Part shown: positions 11,001-22,333 of the stretch, one piece after another
Layout: each line of letters starts with the position of its first letter
Position numbering within the stretch: position 1 is the first letter of the stretch
From: Phallusia mammillata
Taxonomy: Eukaryota; Chordata; Ascidiacea; Phlebobranchia; Ascidiidae
Length of the DNA: 64,000 bases
NCBI GenBank assembly: GCA_003260075.1
Contig: QLIY01000289.1
Coordinates: 30,457 to 94,456, forward strand
Direction: 5' to 3'
Program-made: the position numbers and the translations under genes
Notes under the pieces: model-generated
Told to the model about the DNA's origin: nothing
The model's database searches: none
Seen by the model: the letters and a program-made list of their open reading frames with translations, nothing else

Positions 11001-14000
11001 TACATTCCGCTTTATGCAGCATCGCCCCCCCCCCCTATATGGCATTGCGATCGTCGACTATTATGTTGGCTGCATGAAAGGCAAATACAACTATTTTAAA
11101 ACAGTTTGCCCTTCGCTCTATTAAATTTCTTATGTAATTAAAAGGGCTTTCACTTTGAAAAATACATTCCGCTTTATGCAGCATCGTATGTTGCTTATTC
11201 AAATAGAATTGTTAACGATTCACGATAATCATATTGTAGCATTTGTGGAAAGGTACTGTTTAATATTTTATTATTTTTGTCATTAAAATCTGTTATGCAA
11301 AATACATTTCGCCGTTAATTTGTCAAGATAACATTAGGGGCCTTGTTGTCGGGCCTAATATTGTGTTAAGCCCTAAAATCGTAGACTTCGAATTTAAAAA
11401 GAGATACTTGACTTAGCGTGGGGGATCAATACTGGACATTGATCGTATCGACTTTATGGTAACCTGGTGATCACCACCTCTTGATCATTGATTTTAATTT
11501 ATCATGTAACAAGTTTTGCGCAAGGATTACATCAAGTCGTAATTGAAGTGCACACGTCTCTAAAATTTTTCTGATTTTCCAATGAACATATACCCCAGGC
11601 CCAGTGGTTCCCAACCGGGGTGGAATTTTCAAAATTTGCGGAACGGAACTTACTTTAATTTGTATATGTGGCTGGTAAATGAACACTTTTGCTCTATAAG
11701 GGGGGGAATGAAAAATATAGTGACGAATATATGGTCGGCTTACGTAAAAGGTCCGTGACATTTTATTAAGAAAGATAGCGATTAGAATACAACGCGAAAG
11801 CTAAAATAACATTTTTGATTAATCTGTCGAAGGATCAGTAAAATTTGTGATTTTAAAGCAAAGGCATATTTCGTAAGGGTTTCGTAATCGTTGTTCAAAG
11901 AATTTTGAAGTTAATAATTAACTTGAAATTGCAAAAAAACTCGTTAAAACCACGAGAACAGACTTTGAAAGGTTTAAAGAAAGCGTTTCACAAGGCATAA
12001 AACGTTTTTTCATGCCCAAAAAAGTTCCCTCTTTTGTTATGTGAGGGTGTTATCCAAGTCAGGTTTGATTTTACCCGATGCGAGCAATTTAAATACAAAG
12101 TAATTTTCAATTGTGTGTTTGGTGTATGATTTCAACTATTGTGGAAAAACTTTAATTTAAAGCCTAATAGCACCCTTCTGTCAGCCACCAACTGTGGAAG
12201 GAAAAGTTGCACCACAAGCCACAATTTTCGCACTTCTTTGTGGTCGCTTTCGTCTGCGCCAGTAAAGTCGAAACTTTCCAGCTAACACAATACCCATTCT
12301 GACGTCACAAACTGCAAATCTTTGCCTTTGTGACCAAACAAAGACCCGTCTTATACTGTTGAACTATGCCAACTGCCAACGCAAACAAAGTCGTCAAATT
12401 TGAACCAACCAATGTAAGACAATAAGTTTAGAGGATTAAAGAAGAACTGCTGTCTGGCAAACATATTTAAACGTAGATTCGTGTTTGTGCTGGTTGTTGG
12501 ATGTTTTAATACCGCGGAAAGATCAATGACGATTATTTCCTGAAGATTCTTATTCAGCAGAACGATTAGTTGATTAATAACCGTAACTGGATTCTGTTTC
12601 TCTGACGAAAGCCGAAAAAAAGGATTTTATCATTTTGATGCTCACTAAGGCCTACACGAAAAAAGCATAACATCATCAAAATAACCCTAACTTTTGATGG
12701 TGTTTGGTGATGTTAGGTTAACATGTTACTGTTTTGTCCGTTTTCATGCGTATTTTGCTACTTTTTCGACCGAAAAACCCACACAAGTGAAATAAAACTT
12801 GGGGAACAACTAACCAACGAAAGGACATGCTATCAAATGTGTTACTGTGCCCTGTAAAATGCGCCGCAGTGTATTGAATAAGACTGCCATATAACAACGT
12901 CGCCACTAAAACAACTTTTCCAATGCACACAATTGGGTTGTTAAAACGAAGTTGTGACTATCGCGCTGACTTTTAAAGGGGTGATTTTCTTCTACAAATA
13001 AATGGAAACTTTTAAGCACTAAAGCATTGCCTATTTAACCTCGTAAATTAGAACAAATTGGGGCAAAAAGTTAGCCGATCTTCTAAATTTAGCACTCTAT
13101 TATACTAAACACCACACACCCAAATTACTACGCTTGAATGAAAATGAATAACACAGCAATTAGCTTCGTCAGTGGCTGTATTTCGGCTATTGGACGGGAT
13201 TTTTCCAGGCCCTGTTATTGTCAGAGACCATGTCGCTTTGTTGCGTTGAGAAGTGTGCTTATGACGTAACATTTAACACTGAAACGAGCACTCGAAGCAA
13301 CTTGGGAGTTTAAATTGCGTTGAAAATAGCGCTTGAATGTGTCTGAAAACCTGGGTAAAAAGTTCGTATTCCAAATGTTATGGAAACAGTTAATTTGTTA
13401 TCGAAACAATACATTTTGTTTGCAAACAAATGTAATAACAGCGGTTGTTATAACCTCTGCAACAATATTTGTTTAATATTCAAAAGTCAGTTATGTTTTT
13501 ATTCATATTAAATCAAATAGTTATTACAAAATAATGATGACACACTAGTACACTGTTGGTAAAAGCCATATATCGAATGTCTGGCTTTAAAATAGACGAG
13601 TTCTTGTAAAAATGTGGTTTCAGGTTTTTCCGAGAAACAGACCGTTAAAAAACTTTCTACACACGCCGGTAACAGTACCCAGAAATACAGCACGGTATTT
13701 GTCTGTTCGACTGGATTACTGCCATGCTTCTTTGTCGCCAAAATAAACAACACACGCCATTATATGAACTCGCAAACCTAAGAACGCATTTTCAGGTCTT
13801 CTGTCTTGACTTGTGATGTACCGAATCGGCGAAATTTCGATTCGGCCGAAACCGAATCTTTGCAAAAATGACCGATTAGGCCGAATAAATCCGGCAAACC
13901 GAATATTCGGTACATCTCTAGTCTTGACCACTATTTAAAATTTAATAAATTTGTTAGTAATATTAAAACGTTTCGGCAAATGCTTATGCCATAATAAAGC

Positions 14001-15930
14001 ATGCCATTTTTTACGTCTATTTGAGCCGTTATATTCATTAAACTTTTCAAAAAGGTTTCCATCGTAAAACAGCATTTTGTTTTGCTGTTTATTCCTAAAG
14101 ATGCTTAATTTTACAGAGTTTAACGCTTTTAGTATGAAATGTGTTATTTATGTCACAGAAAAACTTAGGCCTTGGTGGAATCGTATGGTTTTGTGTTCGT
14201 CCACGCAGTAGTTAGGAAATGGTATTTTTGCTTGCCTTGGGCGTTTCCGAAATGATTTATGTCACTGTTTAAACATAGGAGACCACGTAAGGATAATTTT
14301 AGCACAATAGATTTGTTCTACTTGGGTAAGCATGGAGTTGAATGAAAGCATCATGTTACTGTAAACATTTTGTACTTATAATAACGAATGCAATTGTTCA
14401 ATTGTTTGCAGTAAAATACGGATTTCCCATTCAACCATACCTAATAACTTCGTATTGTTCTTCTAAACTACTCAAATCAAATGCAGACTAAAACAGCATG
14501 CACTGATAATAACGAAAGCAAATGTTAAATTGTTTGCGGTAAAATAAGGAATTTTTACTTAAACTTTTTTGTAACTTTGTGTTTTTTTACATTAATCACC
14601 TAATTCCAATGCATACTTTAAAAAAGGGGGTCGTCTATTTCACGCACATAACAAACATAAAGTTCATACTGCCCCGAGCAGCACACAAGGTGGAAATTCT
14701 AAACCACAAACCGGCCATTAAATCGTCACAAACGGCTTAACCAGTCACAAAGGCAATTTTCTCTGGATCTGGTGTCGCACAATGGGTGGAGAACTTTCTA
14801 AGCTTCGAAAGAATAGCCTCAAATTTCCAAGGCCTTTGTGCTTTACCAAACTAATGCTGCGATCGCGGCATAACGAGCATATCAAACCAATATTATAGAA
14901 ATCTTATCCGGAAAGTCTTATTTGGTGAAATATAGCTGCCGTCAACAAAAGACAAGATAAAATTATACAAGATGTGTGGAAAAATCAAGACAAAACGAAT
15001 AAGGAGGCCATGCCTTCCAATTTTTAAAAAATGCACATTCTTCCCATAAAGGTGTTTTTAACCAATATGTATAAAGTCACGGCATTTTTGCCCCAGACTC
15101 TATTTCGAAAATTTGTTCTGGTTATGTCACAGGTTACAAACGGACTAAATATGTATTCAGACAAAAAGCCTATCACGCATGGAAACAAAATCTTGTCTGT
15201 TTAGGACAGTTCAATTAAAAGCAGATTAAAGCCGAATTAGGTCGTCACTGGTGTGAAAATAGCCCTTGTTATCGGCGGGAAGGCTTTGTTGTGCTTCTAG
15301 ACAATTCGCATTTAAAACACTTTAATCTTCATTTAATTTAAAACGCAGAGAAGAATTAAATGTATTTGTCCCTCCGCGGTGCAAAATTTCTCATATTTAA
15401 CTAAACAAGAAACGTACAGCGACAAAAAAACGGAGTAAAAGCAGACAACAAACCCAAGCAAATGCTTGTACAAAATTTCCGTCACTAAAATAACGGTTCA
15501 GTCCTATAAGAAAACGCTTTGAACACAAATATTTGCTTTATATTTTTTGTTATATTTAGGGGGGGGGGGAAAGCAAATGCTTGTACAAAATTTCCGTCAC
15601 TAAAATGACGGTTCAGTCCCATAAGGAAACGCTTTGAACACAAATATTTGCTTTATATTTTTTGTTATATTTAGGGACTATTTAAAATCGTAATCTGTGT
15701 ATATAGTATTAGTCGAATAAATGTACACTAATTTGTTTTGATTACCGTAACAACTATGTGCCCTGAAGCATTCTAAATCGCCACAGTAACAATTAAAAAC
15801 AAGTATATGTGTGACATCACAATGACAAACAACCGCTTACCGCCGTTGCGAAAGAGACTGCAATACTCCATGTTCCAGTGTCAAATTTAGGATGGAAGCA
15901 GAAAAGAAAATAGGTCGGTTTGCATTTCAT
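5004..15930 (-). CDS. Tetraspanin-like four-pass membrane protein without loop cysteines
   Basis: Seven exons join in frame: 15841-15930, 9051-9147, 8339-8424, 7464-7616, 6112-6234, 5528-5623 and 5004-5156, giving about 265 residues. The protein starts MKCKPTYFLF, followed by TM1 (about 21-42), a small loop with NCFCPEVW, TM2 (about 65-85), TM3 (about 98-118), a loop of about 75 residues and TM4 (about 197-220), then a short cytosolic tail starting HYRRLKEG. Order, spacing and exon structure resemble tetraspanins, but the large loop has no cysteine at all, so the CCG motif is missing. Function is unknown; organising membrane partners would be the family expectation. The last exon also contains a GTAAG donor at 5068-5072, so the tail from 5072 down could be replaced by an unseen exon. 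Intron 1 is about 6.7 kb and spans the junction of two assembly blocks. Confidence 0.75.
8499..8653. mobile_element. Foldback (MITE-like) element in intron 3 of the tetraspanin-like gene
   Basis: Long inverted arms of about 45 bp start GTTTAATGGTGAAAATAACG and end in the complement (CGTTATTTTCACCATTAAAC with one change). The central part carries CTGATGA (8563-8569), a GGCA/TGCC stem (8571-8574 with 8583-8586) and GAAA (8587-8590). The motif aaattactctg lies at the left edge and again at 8689-8699. A decayed half copy is at 13957-14044. Confidence 0.65.
8741..8860. repeat. Palindromic repeat family (CAGTGCACACTGTTTC type)
   Basis: Imperfect inverted arms are built from AGTGCACACTGTTTCAAC and AGGTCTCGTCA; the right arm contains GATGAGACCTTAGAAACAG and GTGCACTGTCTGCAGCTTA. 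Related pieces lie at about 23470-23503 plus 23844-23890, at 42345-42400 and at 55434-55550. It is non-coding and probably an old foldback transposon. Confidence 0.55.
10749..10764 (-). other. Spliced-leader-like 16-mer (15/16)
   Basis: On the minus strand this reads ATTATATTTGAATAAG, one change from the Ciona intestinalis trans-spliced leader ATTCTATTTGAATAAG as I recall it. It is followed by AAACTCG and not by a GT donor, so it is not an intact SL RNA gene. Confidence 0.4.
11194..11209 (-). other. Spliced-leader 16-mer (16/16)
   Basis: The minus strand reads ATTCTATTTGAATAAG, identical to the recalled Ciona leader, followed by CAACATACG and not a splice donor. It could be a decayed SL gene copy, a retroposed 5' end of a trans-spliced mRNA, or chance. 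Removing the assembly duplication between them, it lies about 284 bp from the similar site at 10749, which suggests an old tandem unit. Confidence 0.45.
13811..13920. mobile_element. 110-bp hAT-like MITE, copy 1 (family B)
   Basis: Inverted ends are TTGTGATGTACCGAAT and ATTCGGTACATCTCTA. A perfect 8-bp target duplication, gtcttgac, flanks it at 13803-13810 and 13921-13928. The interior is rich in CGAATCGGC/GCCGAAACCGA palindromes. Copy 2 is at 48439-48548 with the same length. Confidence 0.9.
13957..14044. mobile_element. Decayed half of the 8499-type foldback element
   Basis: It contains AAACGTTTCGGCAAATGC and ACGTCTATTTGAGCCGTTAT, the complement of the core and one arm of the element at 8499-8653. 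The second arm is absent. Confidence 0.55.
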
Positions 15931-18137
15931 TTTGTGATCGTGTGGCTCTTATATTTAGTCCCTACGGAAAACCTGCAATAACAAGTGTTATTTGAATTGA
16001 AACATGAAGTCATCTTGGAAACTATTGACTTCGTTACATGTGCTGCCAAATTTACGACTAATTAAAAAACTACAGTGAACCTTGCTAAAACCGGATTCGA
16101 TATATCCGGATCTTTGCCTAATTCGGGTAAAACTTGAGGTACGAATAATTTGTACTGTTTTTCTTAACAAAACTCTTCGAATTTATAAAAACTACAGCAG
16201 ATTGTTACATTACAGTGCGTTTAACAAGTACTTGGTCTAAAGGGCAAATCTGTGGAAGTGGCGAAAATTTTTGTTTAGTGTCCCTTAAAACCTATTCACG
16301 GATGATTAAAAACCTATCCACGAATGATTACTAAACCAAGGACAGCGTATGGACTTTCGCCTGCTAAACAATCCCTTTACAGGTCACAAAAAAGTAGAAA
16401 GCTAAAATTAAACTGCAAAAGTGATGTCAGTATTTTCACTTTAAATTTTCAAACAAAGAAATAATAAGCTAAATCTATTCTGCTGTTAACACGTTTGGAA
16501 ACTCGATGCAACAGAAACTACCAATATGTTCTCGACCTTTACTACTTTCTAGCACCTGAAATTGTAATATATTCTGCACAAGCATGTTGTTCGGGGGGGG
16601 GGGTTGCTGTTAGCACGTTTGGAAACTCGATGCAACAGAAACTATCAATATGTTCTCGACCTTTACTAGTTTCTAGCACCTGAAATTGTAATATATTCTG
16701 CACAAGCATGTTGTTCGTACACAGACTAGCATTCGTATACGGGTACAAAGTTTAATACAGCATTGCTGTGGTTGCATCACCAGCCTGAAATTGTCAGCCT
16801 ACAATGGTACACATGCAGTTTTCGATGCTAATGCTAACAGGCGCTGTCATACACAGCAAAAACGCTAACAGGGTGTTCTCTGTCGAGTGATGACAGCTGA
16901 TTAAGTTATAAGTCCACGACTCTCTCACCCTGGTCGCTATAATCGCCACAAGCTTATCATAAACTCATTTCGAAGCGTAGAACACTGCGGGACATCCAGT
17001 CATGGGCTTCAAAGTAAAGTAAATCAAGACGTCTTAAGCGCCTTATGTCCCTGCAGGAGACTGCTTGCCTCTTTACAGGCTGCCTTTAATTCTCAAACAA
17101 GGCGTTTGATTTCTGATTAGACTTTCACCTTTCCTCCGGTACTTGTGTAAAGTCGACGACTCGACGCTCTTATCTACCAGGTCGTATCAGCTGACATACA
17201 AAATGTGTTTGTTTAGCAATAGGAACAGGAGATACCAGACAGAAGTAGCGTGGCACGTAATAGGGTAGCACCGCTGTGTCTGCCACGGTCGATATCGTCT
17301 AAAGTTAACTTTTGTTGATAACATAGTAGCCTACACCAGCCTGCTGTAGGAACAAAAATATGCTGGGCTACATTGCTTACTGACATGCTTCTTGACATGT
17401 GGTACTTTCTAACAGTTGTTTTGGTCTTAAGCCTAAAAACAGGTTTGTAAAACTTAAAAATATAGCTATAGGTGAATAAATACTCAATTCTGGCACGTTT
17501 GCTATTCCCCCTACATACAAAACACAACCCTTCTCCAAACAAGAATAAACTTAGTAACATTTCACTAAATCCGTATCAATGGAAACACGATACAGACCAC
17601 AACAATAAACAGTAATCAAATCTCGTAAAATTGGCACTCTGTCAGATTGGTGCTTTGGTGAATAGCCCTTCACGCCTCACATCACCTATCCAGAGAAACA
17701 ACACCAACTGCTGTCGGCCAGAAATGCGCGGTTGTCGCTGTCAGCGCGATCGCTCGGGGGGGGGGGATGGTGAATAGCCTTTCACGCCTCACATCACCTA
17801 TCCAGCGAAACAACACCAACTGCCGTCGGCCAGAAATGTGCGGTTGTCGCTGTAAGCGCGATCGCTCGACCTTTGGATGATACGGTTCACAGATTTTCAA
17901 ACCGGTGACTTGACTCGTTTGCGCTATCTCGCGTATTGATAAAAGTGTGCTGTTTTGTGCAACGTGTTTTTGCATAAATGGGGCACATTATTATCAAGAA
18001 TGATAGGTCGGTGCATCTGAAGCAAGCCTAACCATTCAATGACAAATCGATAACTAGGTATCATTCTAACAATTCAATGCCTGTCAATAATTCAACAGGG
18101 GTTGTGACTTTTTCGTGACACTTGTCACTGTTAGTGA

Positions 18138-18175
<38 letters not shown>

Positions 18176-18495
18176 TTGCAAATATTGGTAATTGAAGTAT
18201 GTAAGCTTACTTTTAACAGCTTATTTCAATTTTACTGAATGTTTAAACTACAGTACTCATAGAACAAAGTTCTGCAGATCGAATGTGCAAGCCGCGCTGT
18301 TTTGAATTACGTCACAATGGCGAAGTCTTGTATGATTGCATTGTTTTGTAATAAAGTCGGCAAAATTTGTAAAACGCAAATATCGTGTTTAAGTTGAGCG
18401 TTCTGTCTTTCGAATTACTGTGCTTTTACAGCGTAAAGAAAGATTGAATTGAATTCTTGCTTTGCAATTGTGACTAAAAGTCACGTTAAGCTGCA
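15931..18495. other. Intergenic region between divergent genes
   Basis: It separates the start of the tetraspanin-like gene (-) from that of the BTB gene (+), so both promoters probably lie here. Contents are three poly-G runs (16593, 17756, 18139) with duplicated flanks at the first two. I see no coding exon. Confidence 0.55.
18139..18173. other. Poly-G run of 35 nt, probable gap
   Basis: The flanks do not match each other, so this is more likely missing sequence than an overlap joint. It lies about 320 bp upstream of the BTB gene start, so part of that promoter may be absent. Confidence 0.65.
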
Positions 18496-20433
18496 ATGTC
18501 GATCAGTTGCTCATTTACAAACGAAACACCGAAAAAACACCAATTCATAAAAAGTCAAACCTTTCGAGGAAGTCATAACATTGGTCTTCTGCAAAAATTA
18601 AACCAGTAAGTTTTTTTATTATGTTTTTGTACAATGTAATAATGCATGATTTTAAAAGATCTATATTGCTTATCATTGATTGCCTCTGTGCTTTTACATT
18701 GATACTATATGTTTATTGACGGAGACATTTTGACATGAACTAGGTATGCCATTTATCCTTATTTTTGAGGACATGTCTGCATTTATTATTTTACTTTTAC
18801 CTATTCTCATTTTCATTACTTTTGTTTTCTTCATGGATGGAAAGTATCTGTTAATTATCCTCAATGATACGTCTATTATTTTGGTGATGAAGATATGGAT
18901 TGGAAAATTGAAACCTCTTTTTTCAGTGACCGTTTAAATGCAGAATCCCAATTATGTGATTTTGCAATAAACGTTGATGGCCAGATTGTCAAGACACACA
19001 AGGTTATTTTGGCAATGTGCTCTAAGTACTTTGCAGAAATGTTTACCCACCAGGTGTGTGCTTAGTACAATAATAAACAATGCCTATTTAACAAATGTGC
19101 TTTACAACAGCAAGAAAGCAAAATTGAAGAAGATTTGCAGAGCCTTGATCCAGATTCAGTCATTGCATTGATCAACTTTATATACACTACAAATATTACC
19201 ATTACAAGGGAAAATGTGCTTAACTTAACAGCTGCTGCTGACATATTGGAAATAAATGGTAATGATTTTACCAGTTAAGTTTTTGTTACAAAATTGAGCA
19301 TTTGCTTTCTGGTAAATATCAACAATAAGGTCAATAGAAATGCTATTTTTGGTCTACAGAAGTAAAGCAGTTTTGCAAACTGTTTGGGGGGGGGGACATT
19401 TGGCATGCTTTCTGGTAAATATCAACTATAAGGTCAATAAAAATGCTATTTTTGGTCTACAGAAGTAAAGCAGTTTTGCAAACTGTTTGTTGGCAGGTTC
19501 TTTTCTCAGACAAGTTGGGCTTCTCAAAGTAACTTTCCACCACAACAACGGATGTTACCGAATGCACCTACTTCATCCACAGACTTTTTTAGTCATGAAA
19601 GTATTAATGATCAAGGAATATTTTCAATTGAAGAAAAGCCTGTGAATGATGATTTAACTGTTGAAATAGCAACATCCAATTGTAATGGACCCACATCAAG
19701 CAATCAAAATGTAAAGCACTACAACAGCAATACTATATCAGCTCTTCTTCCAATGTCACTAAGTTCTGACCAGACTGATCTTGACGAAAGCCTAAATCAC
19801 TCTGAGTCCAGATTGCAGTTTGGCTCTTTTCTGGAATTTAATAGTATTTTGGACATCCTGCTTGACCCTAATGTCCAATTTCTTCCATCAATTCCAAAAG
19901 GGCCAAAGGAAAATGTATATTTTGTGGTAGAAAATATGAAAAACGTTATGCGCATGAAGGCTGGCGTACCAAAACGATTTGCTGATGATTGTGGACCTTG
20001 GAATTCAAGCAAACTTACTGTGAGCTATTACTTAATGAAAGATGGCAAAACAACTTTTATAACTCGAACACCAAACGGATATTGCTTGCGCCGTCGTAGT
20101 GGGGGGGGGGGTGTACCAAAACGATTTGCTGATGATTGTGGACCTTGGAATGCCAGCAAACTTACTGTGAGCTACTACTTAATGAAAGACGGTAAAACAA
20201 CTTTTATAACTCGAACACCAAATGGATATTGCTTGCGCCGTCGTAGTGGGTTAAAACTTTGCAAACCAATGCCAACAGATGAAGAAGTTTTTAAAGTGGG
20301 AAAACAGTACACTACCCATAAATTGGACAGCAGTTACAAGAGAAGAATCTCATGGTTATCGAACTGTATGCCACGTTGCAAACCAGTGGCTGTTGTAGAG
20401 TATATGGGAAAATTCCCTGGTGGAAATTCCTAA
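18496..20433 (+). CDS. BTB/POZ-domain protein with uncharacterised C-terminal domain
   Basis: Four exons join in phase: 18496-18605, 18927-19053, 19111-19258 and 19463-20433. A partial copy of the last exon (19360-19385) precedes the joint at 19386. After removing the allelic duplication at 20101-20111 (147-nt offset) the protein is about 400 residues. Residues about 30-150 form a BTB domain: GLLQKLN, LCDFAINVDGQIVKTHKVIL, CSKYFAEMF, then FIYTTNITIT and AADILEINEVKQF. BTB domains dimerise and often recruit Cullin-3. No BACK or Kelch repeat follows. A low-complexity Ser/Asn linker leads to a C-terminal block with RFADDCGPWNSSK, YYLMKDGKTTF, NGYCLRRRSG and SYKRRISWLSN. This resembles a domain I have seen in uncharacterised invertebrate proteins but cannot name. 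Reading continues to the stop after KFPGGNS. The start ATG is chosen because it opens the exon that leads into the BTB fold. Confidence 0.85.
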
Positions 20434-20660
20434 TTCTAATTTACTTGTTGTAATTCTTTTGTGTTTTTTGTAATAACCCTTTTGCACTAGTGCACTTGTG
20501 AAAAGTACATTTTTAGGTTTTGAAAAGATTTACTACTTTTTGACCTGGCATATTCAATCTCATGTTTTTGCTTTAAATATTTTAGTGCATAAAAGTTAGT
20601 ATGCCATGATTGCTGGTATGCATCAATGCTTTACTGCTGATCCCAATATGTTCATCTTTA

Positions 20661-20873
20661 GCCGATCAATGGTCGAACTGGCCTACTATGAAGATCCCCA
20701 ACTTCGAAAATGACATGTGAAGCATACCAAACCGGCAACAGCAATTCAACTTTGAGCGGGTTCACCACTGAGCCTGTATAGCTCAGTTGGCAGAGCACAA
20801 GTCATAAAAGGGTCTTTTACTTTTAGGGGGGTCACCATTTGTAAAAATATATACAAGAACTGGGAGATCCCAA
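20661..20873 (+). mobile_element. tRNA-related SINE-like repeat, copy 1
   Basis: A head segment (CATGTGAAGCATACCAAACC, then AGCGGGTTCACCACTGAGCC) is followed by a tRNA-like A box, TATAGCTCAGTTGGCAGAGC. The second copy at 21185-21387 belongs to the assembly duplication around 20874, so these are probably two alleles of one insertion. Confidence 0.6.
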
Positions 20874-21184
20874 GGGGGGGGGGATTGTAATTCTTTTGTG
20901 TTTTTTGTCAGCACCTTAATAACCCTTTAAACTAGTGCACTTGTGAAAAGCACATTTTAAGGTTTTTAAAAGATTTGCTACTTTTTGACCTGGCATATTC
21001 AACCTTATGTTTTTGCTTTGAATATTTTAGTGCATAAAAGTTTTTTGTGTGGACTAAGCCATGGACTGGCTTGATTCAGTATAACGCCTTAAATGTGACT
21101 GGGTAACAATCATTTTTTGATGAAGTATGCCATGATCGCTGGTATACATCAATGCTTTACTGCTGATCCCAACATGTTCATCTT

Positions 21185-21387
21185 TCAATGGTCGAACTGG
21201 CCTGAAGATCCCCAACTTCGAAAATGACATGTGAAGCATACCAAACCGGCAACAGCAATTCAACTTTGAGCGGGTTCACCACTGAGCCTGTGTAGCTCAG
21301 TTGGTAGAGCGCAAGTCATGAAAAGGTCTTTTACTTTACGGGGGGTCACCATTTGTAAAAATATATACAAGAACTGGGAGATCCCAA
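21185..21387 (+). mobile_element. tRNA-related SINE-like repeat, allelic copy
   Basis: The same head and A box as at 20661 (TGTAGCTCAGTTGGTAGAGC), with small differences. About 60 bp at 21048-21110 are not in the left copy, so the two alleles differ by an insertion that resembles a SINE tail (GATTCAGTATAACGCC). Confidence 0.55.
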
Positions 21388-22333
21388 AATGAATTAGCCA
21401 ATTTTGACTTACAATCAGCTTCAGTAGTTTTGCAAACAAATCATATGCAGAATAGTCGCATTAGCTCGAATATGCTGCTATTTCAATAAATTGTGTATGC
21501 TGCCGATTGTTTACGTTTTTGTGATCGTGAGAGCAGATTGGGCACGTATTTTGCCACAAGAGACGCTGGAATAAGGCTATGCATAGAGATTTGCCATGCC
21601 CTTTAAATACAACTGTAATGGGCTTTCTTTAAACTTGTTTCGCTTTTATGCTCCCTTAACTGTACAGTATTTGTACTTTTAATGTGGTAAATATAGTGTG
21701 AAAGTTTTAGAGTCTCCTCTGCTGAGTAACACTCCTTTTTCCAACCGAGATAACCAAAAAGGCACAAGTTGTGGCACAATTGTAGTGTTATCTTGTCTAT
21801 GATGTAACAAACTCTTCTTTGGTTATCCTATTCAATACCTTGTATGTTGTTGTAGCAATCAATTTGTGAGTTTTGACTGAAGCTTTGGATTTTGTACAAC
21901 AAAATGCATCAATATTATAAAACTAAATATAAACTTAATGTGGCTTCCGAAAATGGACAAGATATCCAAAAGTGAAGTTTCTTAATAGCACAAAATGCAT
22001 AATGCATGTAAGCATCACCACCTTCAGAACAAAATAAAATTATCACATGACAACATGGAAGGTAACATATGCGGGGGGGGGGTCACCACCTACAGAACAA
22101 AATAAAATTATCACATGACAACATGGAAGGTAACATATGCCATGAGAAGAAGACATTAATGGTAAAAATGTTACGCAGCTGCAGCTCTAAGATTATGTTT
22201 ACAACAGACATGTATAAAACATATCTCATACAACAAGTGTACTGTGTACATTACAAGTATTACTACAACTCAGCTATGGTAAAAGCACACTACATTAATA
22301 CAAAAAGGGTCCAATCACTATCCAGATTTCCCT

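Larger units (their letters stand above)
1054..11035. other. Block of poly-C assembly joints (first orientation block)
   Basis: Runs of 10-11 C occur at 1054-1064, 5789-5798, 7973-7982, 10578-10587 and 11025-11035. In each case the sequence just left of the run is repeated, with a few substitutions, just right of it (for example 937-1053 against 1065-1185, and about 10873-11024 against 11036-11190). This looks like unmerged allelic contig ends joined by filler, not biological repeats. A single n at 4534 plays the same role. Confidence 0.8.
9148..15840. other. Long first intron of the tetraspanin-like gene
   Basis: About 6.7 kb without recognisable coding exons. It holds poly-C joints at 10578 and 11025, a poly-G joint at 15559, spliced-leader-like 16-mers at 10749 and 11194, a hAT-like terminus near 11599 (CAGTGGTTCCCAACCGGGG) without a visible partner end, and the 110-bp element at 13811-13920. 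The longest open frame, 9287-9676 (+), has no recognisable domain. Intronic enhancers are possible, but nothing specific is visible. Confidence 0.6.
20434..22333. other. Convergent intergenic region
   Basis: It lies between the BTB stop and the TSPAN31-like stop. It holds the duplicated SINE region and a joint at 22073. AATAAA at 21485-21490 (+) is a possible BTB polyadenylation signal, and I found no clear minus-strand AATAAA. Confidence 0.5.

Noticed and set aside
19967..20250. Tandem duplication of the C-terminal domain in the BTB protein
   Set aside because: The two copies flank an 11-G run exactly like the other joints and differ by few bases, so they are two alleles, not an internal repeat.
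20774..20850. A functional tRNA gene
   Set aside because: The A box is good but no cloverleaf can be completed here, and the sequence belongs to a repeated SINE-like unit.
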